From NCBI RefSeq assembly GCF_004886325.1, contig NZ_QXFN01000004.1, positions 620,001-684,000 of the forward strand: a stretch of 64,000 nucleotides of DNA, read 5' to 3'. Within the stretch, counting starts at the first letter, position 1. Each line of letters starts with the position of its first letter. Position numbers and translations under genes: made by a program. Under the pieces are notes generated by a model, which saw only the letters and a list, made by a program, of their open reading frames with translations, had not been told where the DNA came from and did not search any database. Below, one piece after another: positions 32,157 through 42,492 of the stretch. The DNA is from Cellulomonas telluris. GTDB lineage: Bacteria; Actinomycetota; Actinomycetes; Actinomycetales; Cellulomonadaceae.

Positions 32157-33427
32157 GCCTGCGCCCCCCGCGCCGGCCACGGGTGGTACCGGCGGTACTT
32201 GCGGACCTGGTTCGCCTGGGCGGCGGCGAGGTACGCGAGACGCCGGGGGTGGGTCTCGGCCGAGTACCACAGCGGGTTCGTCACCTGGCCGGACCGCTGC
32301 AGGCCGCGGACCTGCGCCCGGACGGCGGGGTCGGTGACGTAGCGCAGCAGGAGCGCCATGGGCAGCACCGTGTACAGGTGGGGCGACGTGAGGTGGTCCG
32401 CCGCGCCGTCCGGCAGCGGGTCCAGCCCCTGCACGTGCTCGCGCACGTAGAGCTCGGCCGTGTTGCGCCCGCCCGCGGTGATGTAGAAGTTCGACCGCCC
32501 GAGCCGGGGGTTGAGCTCGAAGAACACCGTCCGCCCGTCGCGCGGGTCGTACTTCAGGTCGAAGTTGGCGTACCCGCGCCAGCCGAGGTGCTCGAGCAGA
32601 CGGGTCGCCTGGGCGACGATCTCCTCGTCGTGCCCCGTGACGATGCCGGCGGGGTTCCCGAGCGCACCGGGCGTGTGCTCCTCGAGCAGCACGTGGCCGA
32701 ACGCGGAGAACCGGACCTTGCCGTCGAGGTCGACGTAGCACGTGAGGATCCGCATGCCCGAGTCGTCACCGGGGATGAGGTCCTGCACGACGAAGCGACC
32801 CTGGTACCCGGAGACGCGCACGCGCTCGAGCAGGTCCGCCAGGTCGGCCGGCGAGTCGACCGTGAAGACCTTCTTCTTCCCCGGGAACTCGACGAGGTGG
32901 TACGCCGCGGTGTCGGCCGCCTTGGCGATGACCGGGAAGCGCAGCGCGGAGGTGTCGGGCGTCCCGCCCGCCTGCACGTCGTGCACGACGGTGGCCGGGT
33001 GGTCGATGCCCAGCTCGACGCACAGCTCGCCGAACAGCACCTTGTCCGTGACGCGGTCGAGTGTCGCGACGTCGACGTACGGGATCGTGTACAGGTCCTC
33101 GAGCTCGGCCCGGTTCTCCACGATCGTGCGCACGAGCCAGTCGGCGCTGCCGAGCAGCACCCGGGACCGGCCCGGGTGCTGCTCGGCGATCGCCCGCAGC
33201 CGCGCCACGACCGTGGGGGCGTCGTCGATGCCGGGCTCGACGACCGCGTCGAGGATCCGCGAGTGGCGGGTCAGGCCGGTCGACACCGACGGCAGGACCA
33301 CCGAACGGACGCCGTACGCCTCGTGGAACGTCCGCGCGAGGCTGTAGGCGCCGATGTCGCCGCCCAGGATCACGGGCAGCAGGTCCGGCACCGGGACCTG
33401 CGCCCCCGTGGGACGCGCCGCGCTCAC
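32153..33427 (-). CDS. ATP-grasp carboxylate-amine ligase, candidate D-Asp/D-Glu peptidoglycan ligase
   Basis: A 424-residue soluble ATP-grasp enzyme. The N-terminal domain has LLPVILGGDIGAYSLARTFHE. The ATP-grasp core shows FPVIAKAADTAAYH, FVVQDLIPGDDSGMRI and the metal-binding end NFDLKYDPRDGRTVFFELNPR. This N-terminus and length resemble D-aspartate ligases that add the cross-bridge residue to peptidoglycan precursors, and the partner racemase is encoded next to it. Cellulomonas walls are known to have D-Asp or D-Glu bridges on ornithine. The substrate is inference. Overlaps gnd and the racemase by 4 nt each. Confidence 0.75.
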   Translation of the reverse strand: MSAARPTGAQVPVPDLLPVILGGDIGAYSLARTFHEAYGVRSVVLPSVSTGLTRHSRILDAVVEPGIDDAPTVVARLRAIAEQHPGRSRVLLGSADWLVRTIVENRAELEDLYTIPYVDVATLDRVTDKVLFGELCVELGIDHPATVVHDVQAGGTPDTSALRFPVIAKAADTAAYHLVEFPGKKKVFTVDSPADLADLLERVRVSGYQGRFVVQDLIPGDDSGMRILTCYVDLDGKVRFSAFGHVLLEEHTPGALGNPAGIVTGHDEEIVAQATRLLEHLGWRGYANFDLKYDPRDGRTVFFELNPRLGRSNFYITAGGRNTAELYVREHVQGLDPLPDGAADHLTSPHLYTVLPMALLLRYVTDPAVRAQVRGLQRSGQVTNPLWYSAETHPRRLAYLAAAQANQVRKYRRYHPWPARGAQA

Positions 33428-34878
33428 TCGGCCGTCTCGGACCGGTCGCCCGACCACTCGGTGTGGAACACGCCCTCGCGGTCCACCCGGCGGTACGTGT
33501 GCGCGCCGAAGAAGTCGCGCTGCGCCTGGATGAGGTTCGCCGGCAGGCGCTCGGCGCGCACCCCGTCGTAGTAGGCAAGCGAGGACGAGAACGCGGGCGT
33601 GGGCACACCGTGCGTCGCGGCGGCGGCGACGACGCGCCGCCACGCGGCGACGCCGTTCGCGACCGCGGACGTGAAGTACGGGTCGGCGAGCAGCAGCGGC
33701 AGGTCCGCGTCCCGCTCGTACGCCTGCGTGATCCGGTCGAGGAAGCGCGCGCGGATGATGCAGCCGCCGCGCCAGATGCGGGCCATCGCGCCGCGGTCGA
33801 TGTCCCAGCCGAACTCGCGCGAGGCCGCGGCGATCTGGTCGAAGCCCTGCGAGTACGCGACGACCTTCGAGGCGTACAGCGCCAGGCGCACGTCCTCGAT
33901 GAACTGCCCCGGCTCGGGCACGTGCCAGGCGACCGTGTCGGCGGGCAGCACGCCCCGCGCGGCGGCGCGCTGCGGGGCCGAGCCGGACAGCGCGCGGGCG
34001 AACGTCGCCTCGGCGATGCCGGTGATCGGCACGCCGAGGTCGAGCGCGTTCTGCACGGTCCAGCGGCCGGTGCCCTTCTGCTCGGCGGCATCGGCGACGA
34101 CGTCCACGAACGCCCGGCCGGTCGACGCGTCGACGTGCTGCAGCACGTCGGCGGTGATCTCGATGAGGAAGGACTCGAGGTCGCCGGTGTTCCACGCCTC
34201 GAAGACCTCGCCGATCTCCTTCGCGGAGGCGCCGAGCCCCTGCCGCAGCAGGTCGTACGCCTCGGCGATGAGCTGCATGTCGGCGTACTCGATGCCGTTG
34301 TGCACCATCTTCACGAAGTGGCCGGCGCCGCCGGGGCCGACATACGTGCAGCACGGCACGCCGTCCACCTTCGCCGAGATCGCCTCGAGGATCGGGCCGA
34401 GGGACTCGTAGGACTCGCGCGTGCCGCCCGGCATGATCGACGGGCCGTTGAGCGCCCCCTCCTCGCCGCCGGAGACGCCGGTGCCGACGAAGTGCAGCCC
34501 GACCGCCCGCAGCGCCGCCTCGCGCCGGACCGTGTCGGGGAAGTGCGCGTTGCCGGCGTCGACCACGATGTCGCCGGGCTCGAGCAGCGGCACGAGCTCG
34601 TCGATGACGGCGTCCGTCGGGGCACCCGCCTTGACCATGACGACGACCTTGCGCGGGCGCTCGAGCGCGGCGACGAAGTCGGCCAGCGTCTCGGCCGGCA
34701 CGAACGTGCCCTCGTCGCCGTGGTCGGCGACGAGCGAGTGCATGCGCGCGGGGGTCCGGTTGTGCACGGCGACCGTGTAGCCGTGGCGCGCGAAGTTCCG
34801 CGCGAGGTTGCGGCCCATCACCGCCAGTCCGGTCACACCGATCTGCGCGGTGCCCTGGTCAGACGCGGGGACAGACAT
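33424..34878 (-). CDS. gnd: 6-phosphogluconate dehydrogenase, decarboxylating
   Basis: A 484-residue enzyme of the oxidative pentose-phosphate pathway (6-phosphogluconate to ribulose-5-phosphate, NADPH). Motifs: IGVTGLAVMGRNLARNFARHG for cofactor binding, GTGVSGGEEGALNGPSIMPGG for substrate binding, GPGGAGHFVKMVHNGIEYADM with the catalytic Lys, and IWRGGCIIRARFL. The length is that of the long form. ATG at 34878 is chosen over the GTG just before it because AAGGAG is 7 nt upstream. It heads a three-gene operon with the ligase and racemase. Confidence 0.96.
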   Translation of the reverse strand: MSVPASDQGTAQIGVTGLAVMGRNLARNFARHGYTVAVHNRTPARMHSLVADHGDEGTFVPAETLADFVAALERPRKVVVMVKAGAPTDAVIDELVPLLEPGDIVVDAGNAHFPDTVRREAALRAVGLHFVGTGVSGGEEGALNGPSIMPGGTRESYESLGPILEAISAKVDGVPCCTYVGPGGAGHFVKMVHNGIEYADMQLIAEAYDLLRQGLGASAKEIGEVFEAWNTGDLESFLIEITADVLQHVDASTGRAFVDVVADAAEQKGTGRWTVQNALDLGVPITGIAEATFARALSGSAPQRAAARGVLPADTVAWHVPEPGQFIEDVRLALYASKVVAYSQGFDQIAAASREFGWDIDRGAMARIWRGGCIIRARFLDRITQAYERDADLPLLLADPYFTSAVANGVAAWRRVVAAAATHGVPTPAFSSSLAYYDGVRAERLPANLIQAQRDFFGAHTYRRVDREGVFHTEWSGDRSETAE

Positions 34879-34962
34879 CACGGGACTCCTTCGACGCGAG
34901 GGTGCACCCGCGCCCGCCGGGTGACCCGGCGCCGGGGCGCGGACGTGCGGTGACGGGAGCCG

Positions 34963-34968
34963 AGACTA
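34963..34968 (-). promoter_or_regulatory. -10-like element of the gnd operon
   Basis: Minus-strand TAGTCT lies about 85 nt before the gnd ATG in the divergent 162-bp gap. No convincing -35 was found. Confidence 0.35.
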
Positions 34969-35027
34969 GTCGGACGAACGGCACCGGCCCTGCGGCGTGC
35001 CGGACGTCGAGACGCGCACGCCCGCCC

Positions 35028-35033
35028 TACTCT
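35028..35033 (+). promoter_or_regulatory. -10 element of leaderless DUF3000 gene
   Basis: TACTCT ends 7 nt before GTG at 35041. Confidence 0.6.
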
Positions 35034-35040
35034 CACCGGC

Positions 35041-35622
35041 GTGACCCCCGCTGGACCCGACGACGTGCCCGCCGAGTTCGTCCGGGCGCTCCGCTCGCTG
35101 CGCGCCGTGCCCGTGCGACCCGAGGTCGTCCTCGACGAGGTGCCCGGCCCCGCCCGCATCGCGCCGTACTCCGCGGCGCTGACCGCCGAGGTCCGCACGG
35201 CCCGCCGCTCGGTGGCGGCCGAGGACCTCGCGTCCGGGCGGTTCGTCGTCCTCTACGACCCGCAGGGCCAGGAGGCGTGGGAGGGCTCGTTCCGGCTCGT
35301 CACGCTCGTGCGCGCGTCGCTCGAGGCGGAGGTGGGGGCGGATCCGCTGCTCGCGGAGGTGGCGTGGACCTGGTTCGGCGACGCCCTCGCCGCGGCGGGC
35401 GTGCCGGCGCACGCCGCCGGCGGCACGGTGACGCGGGTGCTGTCGCAGAGCTTCGGCGCGCTCGAGCGGCGCGACGAGCAGACCGAGCTCGAGATCCGCG
35501 CGTCCTGGACGGCGTGGGACGAGGACCTCGCACCGCACCTGACGGCGTGGACGACGCTGCTGTGCACCGCCGCGGGGCTGCCGCCCCTGCCCGAGGGCGT
35601 CGTCCCGCTCCCCCGCCGCTGA
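35041..35622 (+). CDS. DUF3000 domain protein
   Basis: A 193-residue actinobacterial conserved protein of unknown function. It has the typical order of helices and strands for DUF3000: PAEFVRALRSLRAVPVRPEV, LASGRFVVLYDPQGQEAWEGSFRLVTLVRA, WTWFGDALAAAG, and EIRASWTAWDEDLAPHLTAWTTLLCTAAGLPP. In actinobacteria this gene commonly precedes the RNase D and fad genes found here. That conserved order is the main clue to a housekeeping role. Confidence 0.88.
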   Translation: MTPAGPDDVPAEFVRALRSLRAVPVRPEVVLDEVPGPARIAPYSAALTAEVRTARRSVAAEDLASGRFVVLYDPQGQEAWEGSFRLVTLVRASLEAEVGADPLLAEVAWTWFGDALAAAGVPAHAAGGTVTRVLSQSFGALERRDEQTELEIRASWTAWDEDLAPHLTAWTTLLCTAAGLPPLPEGVVPLPRR

Positions 35623-35646
35623 GCACCGCCGTCGCCCGTCCGGGGG

Positions 35647-36300
35647 ATGGACGCTCACCCCGGTCAGAACGCCCCAGACCGGGACCGACCGGCGCCGGAT
35701 CGACCCGCCGGCGGTGCCGACGGTGACGGACGCCTCAAGTGGACCGGGGGTGCTGCCGATCCTCCGGACGTGACCATCGAGCCCCTGCGACGCGACGTCC
35801 GCGAGATCTCGGCCCGGCGCGCGCCCGGCGCGGCCCAGGTCCCCTCCGTGCGCCGGCCCGCGCAGGCGGCGCCGGCCCGCAACCCGATGTGCGTCGTCGT
35901 GACGCAGATCGGCGACGGCGAGGGCGAGGTGCTCGTGCGCACGCTGCGTCGTCGCGGTGCCGCCCGCGTGGTCGTGCTCGCCCGTCGCGCCGGCCGCGCG
36001 GAGCTGCGCACCCTCCTGGCCGGTGGCCTGCGCGGCGGCGTCGCCGCCGGGACCGACGTCGCGCCGCCCGCACGTCCGACGCCCCCGCCCGCGCCCGTCC
36101 CCGTCGCCGACCTGTCGGCCCGGGAGCTCAGCGTGCTGGCGCGCGTGGCCGAGGGGCGCACCAACCGCCTCATCGGCGAGGAGCTCGGCCTGTCCGCGCT
36201 CACGGTGAAGAGCCACCTCGCGCGCATCTCCCGCAAGCTCGGCACGGGCGACCGGGCCGAGCTCGTGGCGATCGCGATCCGCAACCGCCTCATCGACTGA
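35647..36300 (+). CDS. LuxR-type HTH regulator with degenerate receiver-like N-terminus
   Basis: 217 residues from ATG 35647, or 176 from a GTG at 35770 that has GATCCT 6 nt upstream. The C-terminal 65 residues are a LuxR/NarL HTH (LSARELSVLARVAEGRTNRLIGEELGLSALTVKSHLARISRKLG). The middle (about residues 82-135) looks like a shortened response-regulator domain without the phosphoryl-accepting aspartate or acidic pocket. It probably does not respond to a kinase in the usual way. The first 45 residues from ATG are low-complexity, which makes the later start plausible. Upstream of RNase D on the same strand. Confidence 0.75.
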   Translation: MDAHPGQNAPDRDRPAPDRPAGGADGDGRLKWTGGAADPPDVTIEPLRRDVREISARRAPGAAQVPSVRRPAQAAPARNPMCVVVTQIGDGEGEVLVRTLRRRGAARVVVLARRAGRAELRTLLAGGLRGGVAAGTDVAPPARPTPPPAPVPVADLSARELSVLARVAEGRTNRLIGEELGLSALTVKSHLARISRKLGTGDRAELVAIAIRNRLID

Positions 36301-36369
36301 GGGCGCCGCGGTGACGCACGCCGCACGCGGTGCGGTGCGCCGCTGCACGGAGGTGCACGTCCCGTCGCC

Positions 36370-36375
36370 TACGGT
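36370..36375 (+). promoter_or_regulatory. -10 element of leaderless RNase D gene
   Basis: TACGGT ends 7 nt before ATG at 36383. Confidence 0.6.
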
Positions 36376-36382
36376 GGTCGCC

Positions 36383-37645
36383 ATGGACCCCGTCACGTCC
36401 CCCGACGCCCCGGGTCCGGACGACGCGGCGCCGGACCCGGACGCTCCCGCCGTCGTCCCCCTGCTCGAGCCCGCCGAGGGCGTCCCGCCCGTGGTGGACA
36501 CGCCCGAGGCGCTCGCCGCGGTGGTCGAGGCCTTCGGCGCCGGGACCGGGCCGGTGGCGGTCGACGCCGAGCGCGCGTCCGGCTACCGCTACGGCCAGCG
36601 CACGTACCTCGTGCAGCTGCGGCGCGAGGAGGCCGGGACGGCGCTCATCGACCCGGTCGCGCTGCCGGACCTGTCGGCGCTGTCCGACGCGCTCGTCGGC
36701 GTGGAGTGGGTCCTGCACGCCGCGTCGCAGGACCTGCCGGGGCTCGTCGAGCAGGGCATGCGCCCGAGCCGCGTCTTCGACACCGAGCTCGCGGCGCGCC
36801 TGCTGGGGATGGAGCGCGTGGGGCTGGCCGCCGTCGTGGCCGACACGCTCGGGCTCGGCCTGGCCAAGGAGCACTCGGCCGTCGACTGGTCGACGCGACC
36901 CCTGCCCGCGGAGTGGCTGCGCTACGCCGCGCTCGACGTCGAGGTCCTCGTCGAGGTGCGCCAGGTGCTCGCCGAGCGGCTCGCGGCGGCCGGCAAGGCC
37001 GAGTGGGCGCGCCAGGAGTTCGAGGCCGTGCGGCTGGCTCCCCCGCCCGCGCCGCGCACCGACCCGTGGCGCCGGGTGTCCGGTCTGCACACGCTGCGCG
37101 ACCCGCGCCGCCTGGCGGTCGTGCGCGAGCTGTACGCGACGCGCGACAAGAACGCGCGCGAGCGGGACATCTCCCCCGGCCGCGTCCTGCCCGACGCGGC
37201 GATCGTCGCCGCCGCCCAGGCGCTGCCGCGCACCGTCGGCCAGCTCGTCGCGCTGCCCGCCTTCGCGGGCAAGGGCACGCGCCGGCGCGCCGCGCTGTGG
37301 CAGTCCGCGATCGACCGCGCGATGGCGCTGCCGGAGACGGCCCTGCCGTCGCCGCGGGGCCCGTCGAGCGACGGCCCGCCGCCGCCGCGCGCGTGGGCCG
37401 ACCGCGACCCGGCCGCCGCGCGACGCCTGGCCGCCGCGCGCGCCGTGGTGGCCGACCTGTCCGAGCACTGGTCCGTCCCGGTCGAGAACCTGCTCCAGCC
37501 CGACCTCCTGCGTCGCCTCGCGTGGTCCCCGCCTGAGCCGGCCGACGCGGACGCGATCGCGGCCGCCCTGCGCGCCGGCGGTGCGCGGGAGTGGCAGGTC
37601 GAGCTCGTCGCCGGTCGGTTCGCGGAGGCGTTCGCGGCCTCCTGA
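36383..37645 (+). CDS. rnd: Ribonuclease D-like 3'-5' exonuclease with HRDC domain
   Basis: A 420-residue DEDDy-type exonuclease. Exo I: VAVDAERASGYRYGQRTYLVQL. Exo II: WVLHAASQDLPGL with a downstream FDTELAARLLG. Exo III: EWLRYAALDVEVLVEV. One or two HRDC domains follow (DISPGRVLPDAAIVAAAQ). The role is trimming the 3' ends of stable RNA. A low-complexity acidic/Pro N-terminal tail of about 40 residues is typical of actinobacterial forms. Confidence 0.9.
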   Translation: MDPVTSPDAPGPDDAAPDPDAPAVVPLLEPAEGVPPVVDTPEALAAVVEAFGAGTGPVAVDAERASGYRYGQRTYLVQLRREEAGTALIDPVALPDLSALSDALVGVEWVLHAASQDLPGLVEQGMRPSRVFDTELAARLLGMERVGLAAVVADTLGLGLAKEHSAVDWSTRPLPAEWLRYAALDVEVLVEVRQVLAERLAAAGKAEWARQEFEAVRLAPPPAPRTDPWRRVSGLHTLRDPRRLAVVRELYATRDKNARERDISPGRVLPDAAIVAAAQALPRTVGQLVALPAFAGKGTRRRAALWQSAIDRAMALPETALPSPRGPSSDGPPPPRAWADRDPAAARRLAAARAVVADLSEHWSVPVENLLQPDLLRRLAWSPPEPADADAIAAALRAGGAREWQVELVAGRFAEAFAAS

Positions 37646-37673
37646 CCTCGGCACCGACCGTCCGGACGCCACT

Positions 37674-37709
37674 GTTACCCTTGAGTAACTTCGCGCGTCC
37701 AGGGACGAT
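37674..37709 (+). promoter_or_regulatory. Promoter and palindromic operator of fadA-fadB
   Basis: An inverted repeat GTTAC-n6-GTAAC (37674-37689) overlaps a -35-like TTGAGT (37681-37686). After 17 nt comes a -10-like GACGAT (37704-37709). A repressor bound at the repeat would occlude the -35. The context suggests a fatty-acid-responsive TetR/FadR-type regulator, but the regulator is not in the window. Confidence 0.55.
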
Positions 37710-37767
37710 GGTCCTGACGCGCGCCCCGCCCGCCGGGCGCCCGGACACCGCCGTCCCAGGAGGATCG

Positions 37768-38981
37768 ATGCCGACCTCGTCCCCACCCGCCGCACGCCGC
37801 GTCGCCTTCGTCGACGGCGTCCGCACCCCCTTCGGCCGCGCCCGCAAGGACGGCCTGTACGCGCACACGCGCGCCGACGACCTGGCCGTCAGGACCGTCC
37901 GTGAGCTCCTGCGCCGCCACCCGCAGCTGCCGCCCGAGCGCGTGGACGACGTCGCGCTCGCCGCGACCACGCAGCAGGGCGACCAGGGCCTCACGCTGGG
38001 CCGCACCGTCGCCATGCTCGCGGGCCTGCCGCCGACCGTCCCCGGCTTCGCGATCGACCGCATGTGCGCGGGCGCGATGACGGCCGTGACCACGACCGCG
38101 GCGGCCATCGGCTACGGCGCGCAGGACGTGACCGTCGCCGGCGGCGTCGAGCACATGGGGCGCCACCCGATGGGCTTCGACGCGGACCCGAACCCGCGCT
38201 TCATGGCCGAGCGGCTCGTCGCCGCCGACGCCCTCAACATGGGCGTGACCGCCGAGAACCTGCACGACCGGTTCCCGGCGCTCACGCGCGAGCGCGCCGA
38301 CGCGTACGGCGTCGCGAGCCAGGAGAAGTTCGCGAAGGCGCTCGCCGCCGGGCAGATCGAGCCCGACCTCGTGCCCGTCGCGCTGCGCGACCCCGCGCGC
38401 GGCTGGGGTCTGGCCACCGCGGACGAGCCGCCGCGCCCGGGCACCACGGTGGAGGCGATCGCGGGCCTGCCGACGCCGTTCCGCCCGGGCGGGCGCGTCA
38501 CGGCGGGCACCTCGGCGCCGCTCACCGACGGCGCCGCCTCGTGCCTGCTCGCCGCCGAGGACGTGGCCGAGGAGCTGGGCCTGCCGGTCCGCATGCGCAT
38601 GGTGTCGTTCGCGTACGCGGGCGTCGAGCCCGAGGTGATGGGCCTGGGCCCGGTCCCCTCGACCGAGAAGGCGCTCGCGCGTGCGGGCCTGACGATCGAC
38701 GACATCGGCCTCATCGAGATCAACGAGGCGTTCGCGGTGCAGGTGCTGTCGTTCCTCGACGCGTTCGGCATCGCCGACGACGACCCGCGGGTGAACCCGT
38801 ACGGCGGCGCGATCGCCGTCGGGCACCCGCTCGCCTCGTCGGGCGTGCGTCTCATGACGCAGCTCGCGCGGCAGTTCGAGGAGCGCCCCGAGGTCCGGTA
38901 CGGCCTGACGACGATGTGCGTCGGCCTCGGCCAGGGCGGCACGGTCGTCTGGGAGAACCCGCACTTCACGGAGGACGCGCG

Positions 38982-38985
<4 letters not shown>
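37768..38985 (+). CDS. fadA: Acetyl-CoA C-acyltransferase (3-ketoacyl-CoA thiolase)
   Basis: A 405-residue degradative thiolase performing the last step of beta-oxidation. The nucleophile is Cys100 in DRMCAGAM. The other catalytic residues are the His in AIAVGHPLASSG, with NEAFA before it, and the Cys in TTMCVGLGQGG. The ATG has an ideal AGGAGG 4 nt upstream, unlike most genes here, matching a leadered transcript from the operator region. It overlaps fadB by 4 nt. Confidence 0.94.
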
Positions 38986-41102
<2,117 letters not shown>

Positions 41103-41142
41103 CCCACCGGCCTCACCCGGACCGCTGCAGCGGTCGGTCGGG

Positions 41143-41208
41143 GAGGTCGCGGGGAACGTGCGACGTCGCGGGCCGCAGCCCGCGACGTCAGCACCTCCCC
41201 GCGACCTC
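41143..41208 (+). terminator. Nested double hairpin after fadB
   Basis: An outer 13-bp stem, GAGGTCGCGGGGA (41143-41155) with TCCCCGCGACCTC (41196-41208), encloses an inner 12-bp stem, GACGTCGCGGGC (41162-41173) with GCCCGCGACGTC (41178-41189). The two arms also resemble each other, so alternative pairings are possible. It most likely ends the fad transcript. Confidence 0.7.
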
Positions 41209-41260
41209 GCCGCTGGGGACCGTCTTGCCCGGGCGACCGCGCCTGCGCCAGGGTGACGCC

Positions 41261-41935
41261 GTGCCCGAGACGCTGCCGCCCCTGACCTTCGCCGACGCCC
41301 TCGACCGCTCCGCGGTGGTCGCCGCGGCCCACGTCGTCGCCGACCTCGTGGACCGTCCCGAGGTGCTCGCGGCCTGGGACGCGGAGTCCTCGTGCCCCGG
41401 CATGAGCGTCGGCGCGCTGGCGTACCACCTCACGCTCCAGCCGCAGCGCACGGTCGAGGTGCTCGGCGCACCGGCCCCTCCCGCGTCGGACGGCCCGCAC
41501 GTCACCGTGGACGAGCACTACGCGCAGGCGACGTGGATCCAGGAGGACCTGGACGGCCCGTCGAACGTCGCCGTGCGGACGCGCTCCCGGGACGCCGCGG
41601 AGCACGGGCCGGCGGTGGTGCGCGACGGGCTCCGCGCGTCCCTCGCCCGCCTCGACGCCGTGCTGGCCGAAGCGGGCCCGCGCGTGCTCGTGCCCTGGAC
41701 AGGCGCCGTGATGGCCACCGACGACTTCCTCGTCACCCGCCTGCTCGAGATCGTGGTGCACACCGACGACCTCGCCTCCAGCGTCGACCTGCCGACGCCG
41801 GACCTGCCGGCCGGTGCCGCCGTCCCCGTGCTGCGCGTGCTCACCGACCTCGCGGTGCGCCGGCACGGGCAGGCGGCGCTCGTACGCGCCCTCAGCCGTC
41901 CGCAGCGGGCCCCGGGGGTCGTCGCCGCCTTCTGA
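41261..41935 (+). CDS. DinB/maleylpyruvate isomerase N-terminal family protein
   Basis: A 224-residue helical-bundle protein of the mycothiol-dependent maleylpyruvate isomerase N-terminal type. CPGMSVGALAYHLTLQPQRTVEVL and RLLEIVVHTDDLASSVDLP supply the His-Glu-His set for metal binding. Members use mycothiol or act in small-molecule detoxification. The substrate here is unknown. GTG at 41261 has CAGGGT 6 nt upstream. Single gene between the fad terminator and the exporter operon. Confidence 0.8.
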   Translation: MPETLPPLTFADALDRSAVVAAAHVVADLVDRPEVLAAWDAESSCPGMSVGALAYHLTLQPQRTVEVLGAPAPPASDGPHVTVDEHYAQATWIQEDLDGPSNVAVRTRSRDAAEHGPAVVRDGLRASLARLDAVLAEAGPRVLVPWTGAVMATDDFLVTRLLEIVVHTDDLASSVDLPTPDLPAGAAVPVLRVLTDLAVRRHGQAALVRALSRPQRAPGVVAAF

Positions 41936-42059
41936 ACGGAGGCGCCGCCGGGAGGCCCGGGCCCGACCGCACGACGAGATCGCAACTTTCGAATCTCTGG
42001 CCTGGCCGCCCCGCTGCGGTGACGCGTCGCGGCCCGCCGTGACCGCAGAGGGACGACCC

Positions 42060-42088
42060 TTGACGCGCGGTGGGGGCGCCGCCATGCT
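42060..42088 (+). promoter_or_regulatory. Promoter of the five-gene secreted protein/ABC operon
   Basis: TTGACG (42060-42065), 17-nt spacer, CATGCT (42083-42088). This is one of the few conventional sigma70-type promoters visible in the window. It gives a leader of about 55 nt with AGAGG before the first ATG. The rest of the 215-bp gap upstream shows nothing else clear. Confidence 0.6.
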
Positions 42089-42150
42089 TCGTCCGGATCT
42101 CGACCAGGCCCGCCGCGCGGTCCGACAGTTTCTGCTCGAGAGGATCTGCA

Positions 42151-42489
42151 ATGACGCGTGTCCTGCTCTCCACCCTGACGGCCGCGGCGCCCGCGGTCGG
42201 GGCCTCGGTGGCCGTCGCGGCGCCCGCGACCGCCGTGACCGCCGCCGTCGGCGGGTCGGTCTGCCAGACGATCGACCACCGCCTCGCCAGCGGTGCCGCC
42301 TCCAGCAGGAACACCTGCACCTCGGTCCGGGCCCGCGTCGGGTACCGCGACTCGGGCGGCACCGCTCGCTACGTGTACGGCTCGTGGGCGGCGTACTCCG
42401 CGGCCAGCTTCACGCACGGCGGGATGCTCGTCAGCCGGGCGGTCGACGTCCAGCTGGGCTCGTCCACCACCGGCTTCCCGACGTACTGA
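42151..42489 (+). CDS. Small secreted protein of unknown function
   Basis: A 112-residue precursor with a signal-peptide-like N-terminus (TRVLLSTLTAAAPAVGAS, Ala-rich to about residue 30, probable cleavage after an AxA). The mature part is about 80 residues. It has two cysteines about 20 residues apart, probably a disulfide, and an aromatic, Ser/Gly-rich C-terminus (RYVYGSWAAYSAASF). Size and position as first gene of an ABC-exporter operon recall secreted bacteriocin-like peptides, but I see no firm family match. It lies 3 nt from the lipoprotein gene. Confidence 0.65.
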   Translation: MTRVLLSTLTAAAPAVGASVAVAAPATAVTAAVGGSVCQTIDHRLASGAASSRNTCTSVRARVGYRDSGGTARYVYGSWAAYSAASFTHGGMLVSRAVDVQLGSSTTGFPTY

Positions 42490-42492
42490 CGC

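Noticed and set aside
42070-42150. Upstream ATG extension of the small secreted protein
   Set aside because: It would start upstream of the predicted transcription start and place a hydrophilic stretch before an obvious signal peptide. ATG at 42151 has AGAGG upstream.
42151-42489. Assignment of the small secreted protein to the lactococcin 972 bacteriocin family
   Set aside because: Size, signal peptide and ABC neighbours are similar in style, but the mature sequence has a cysteine pair and lacks a convincing match, and the permease is the short MacB type.
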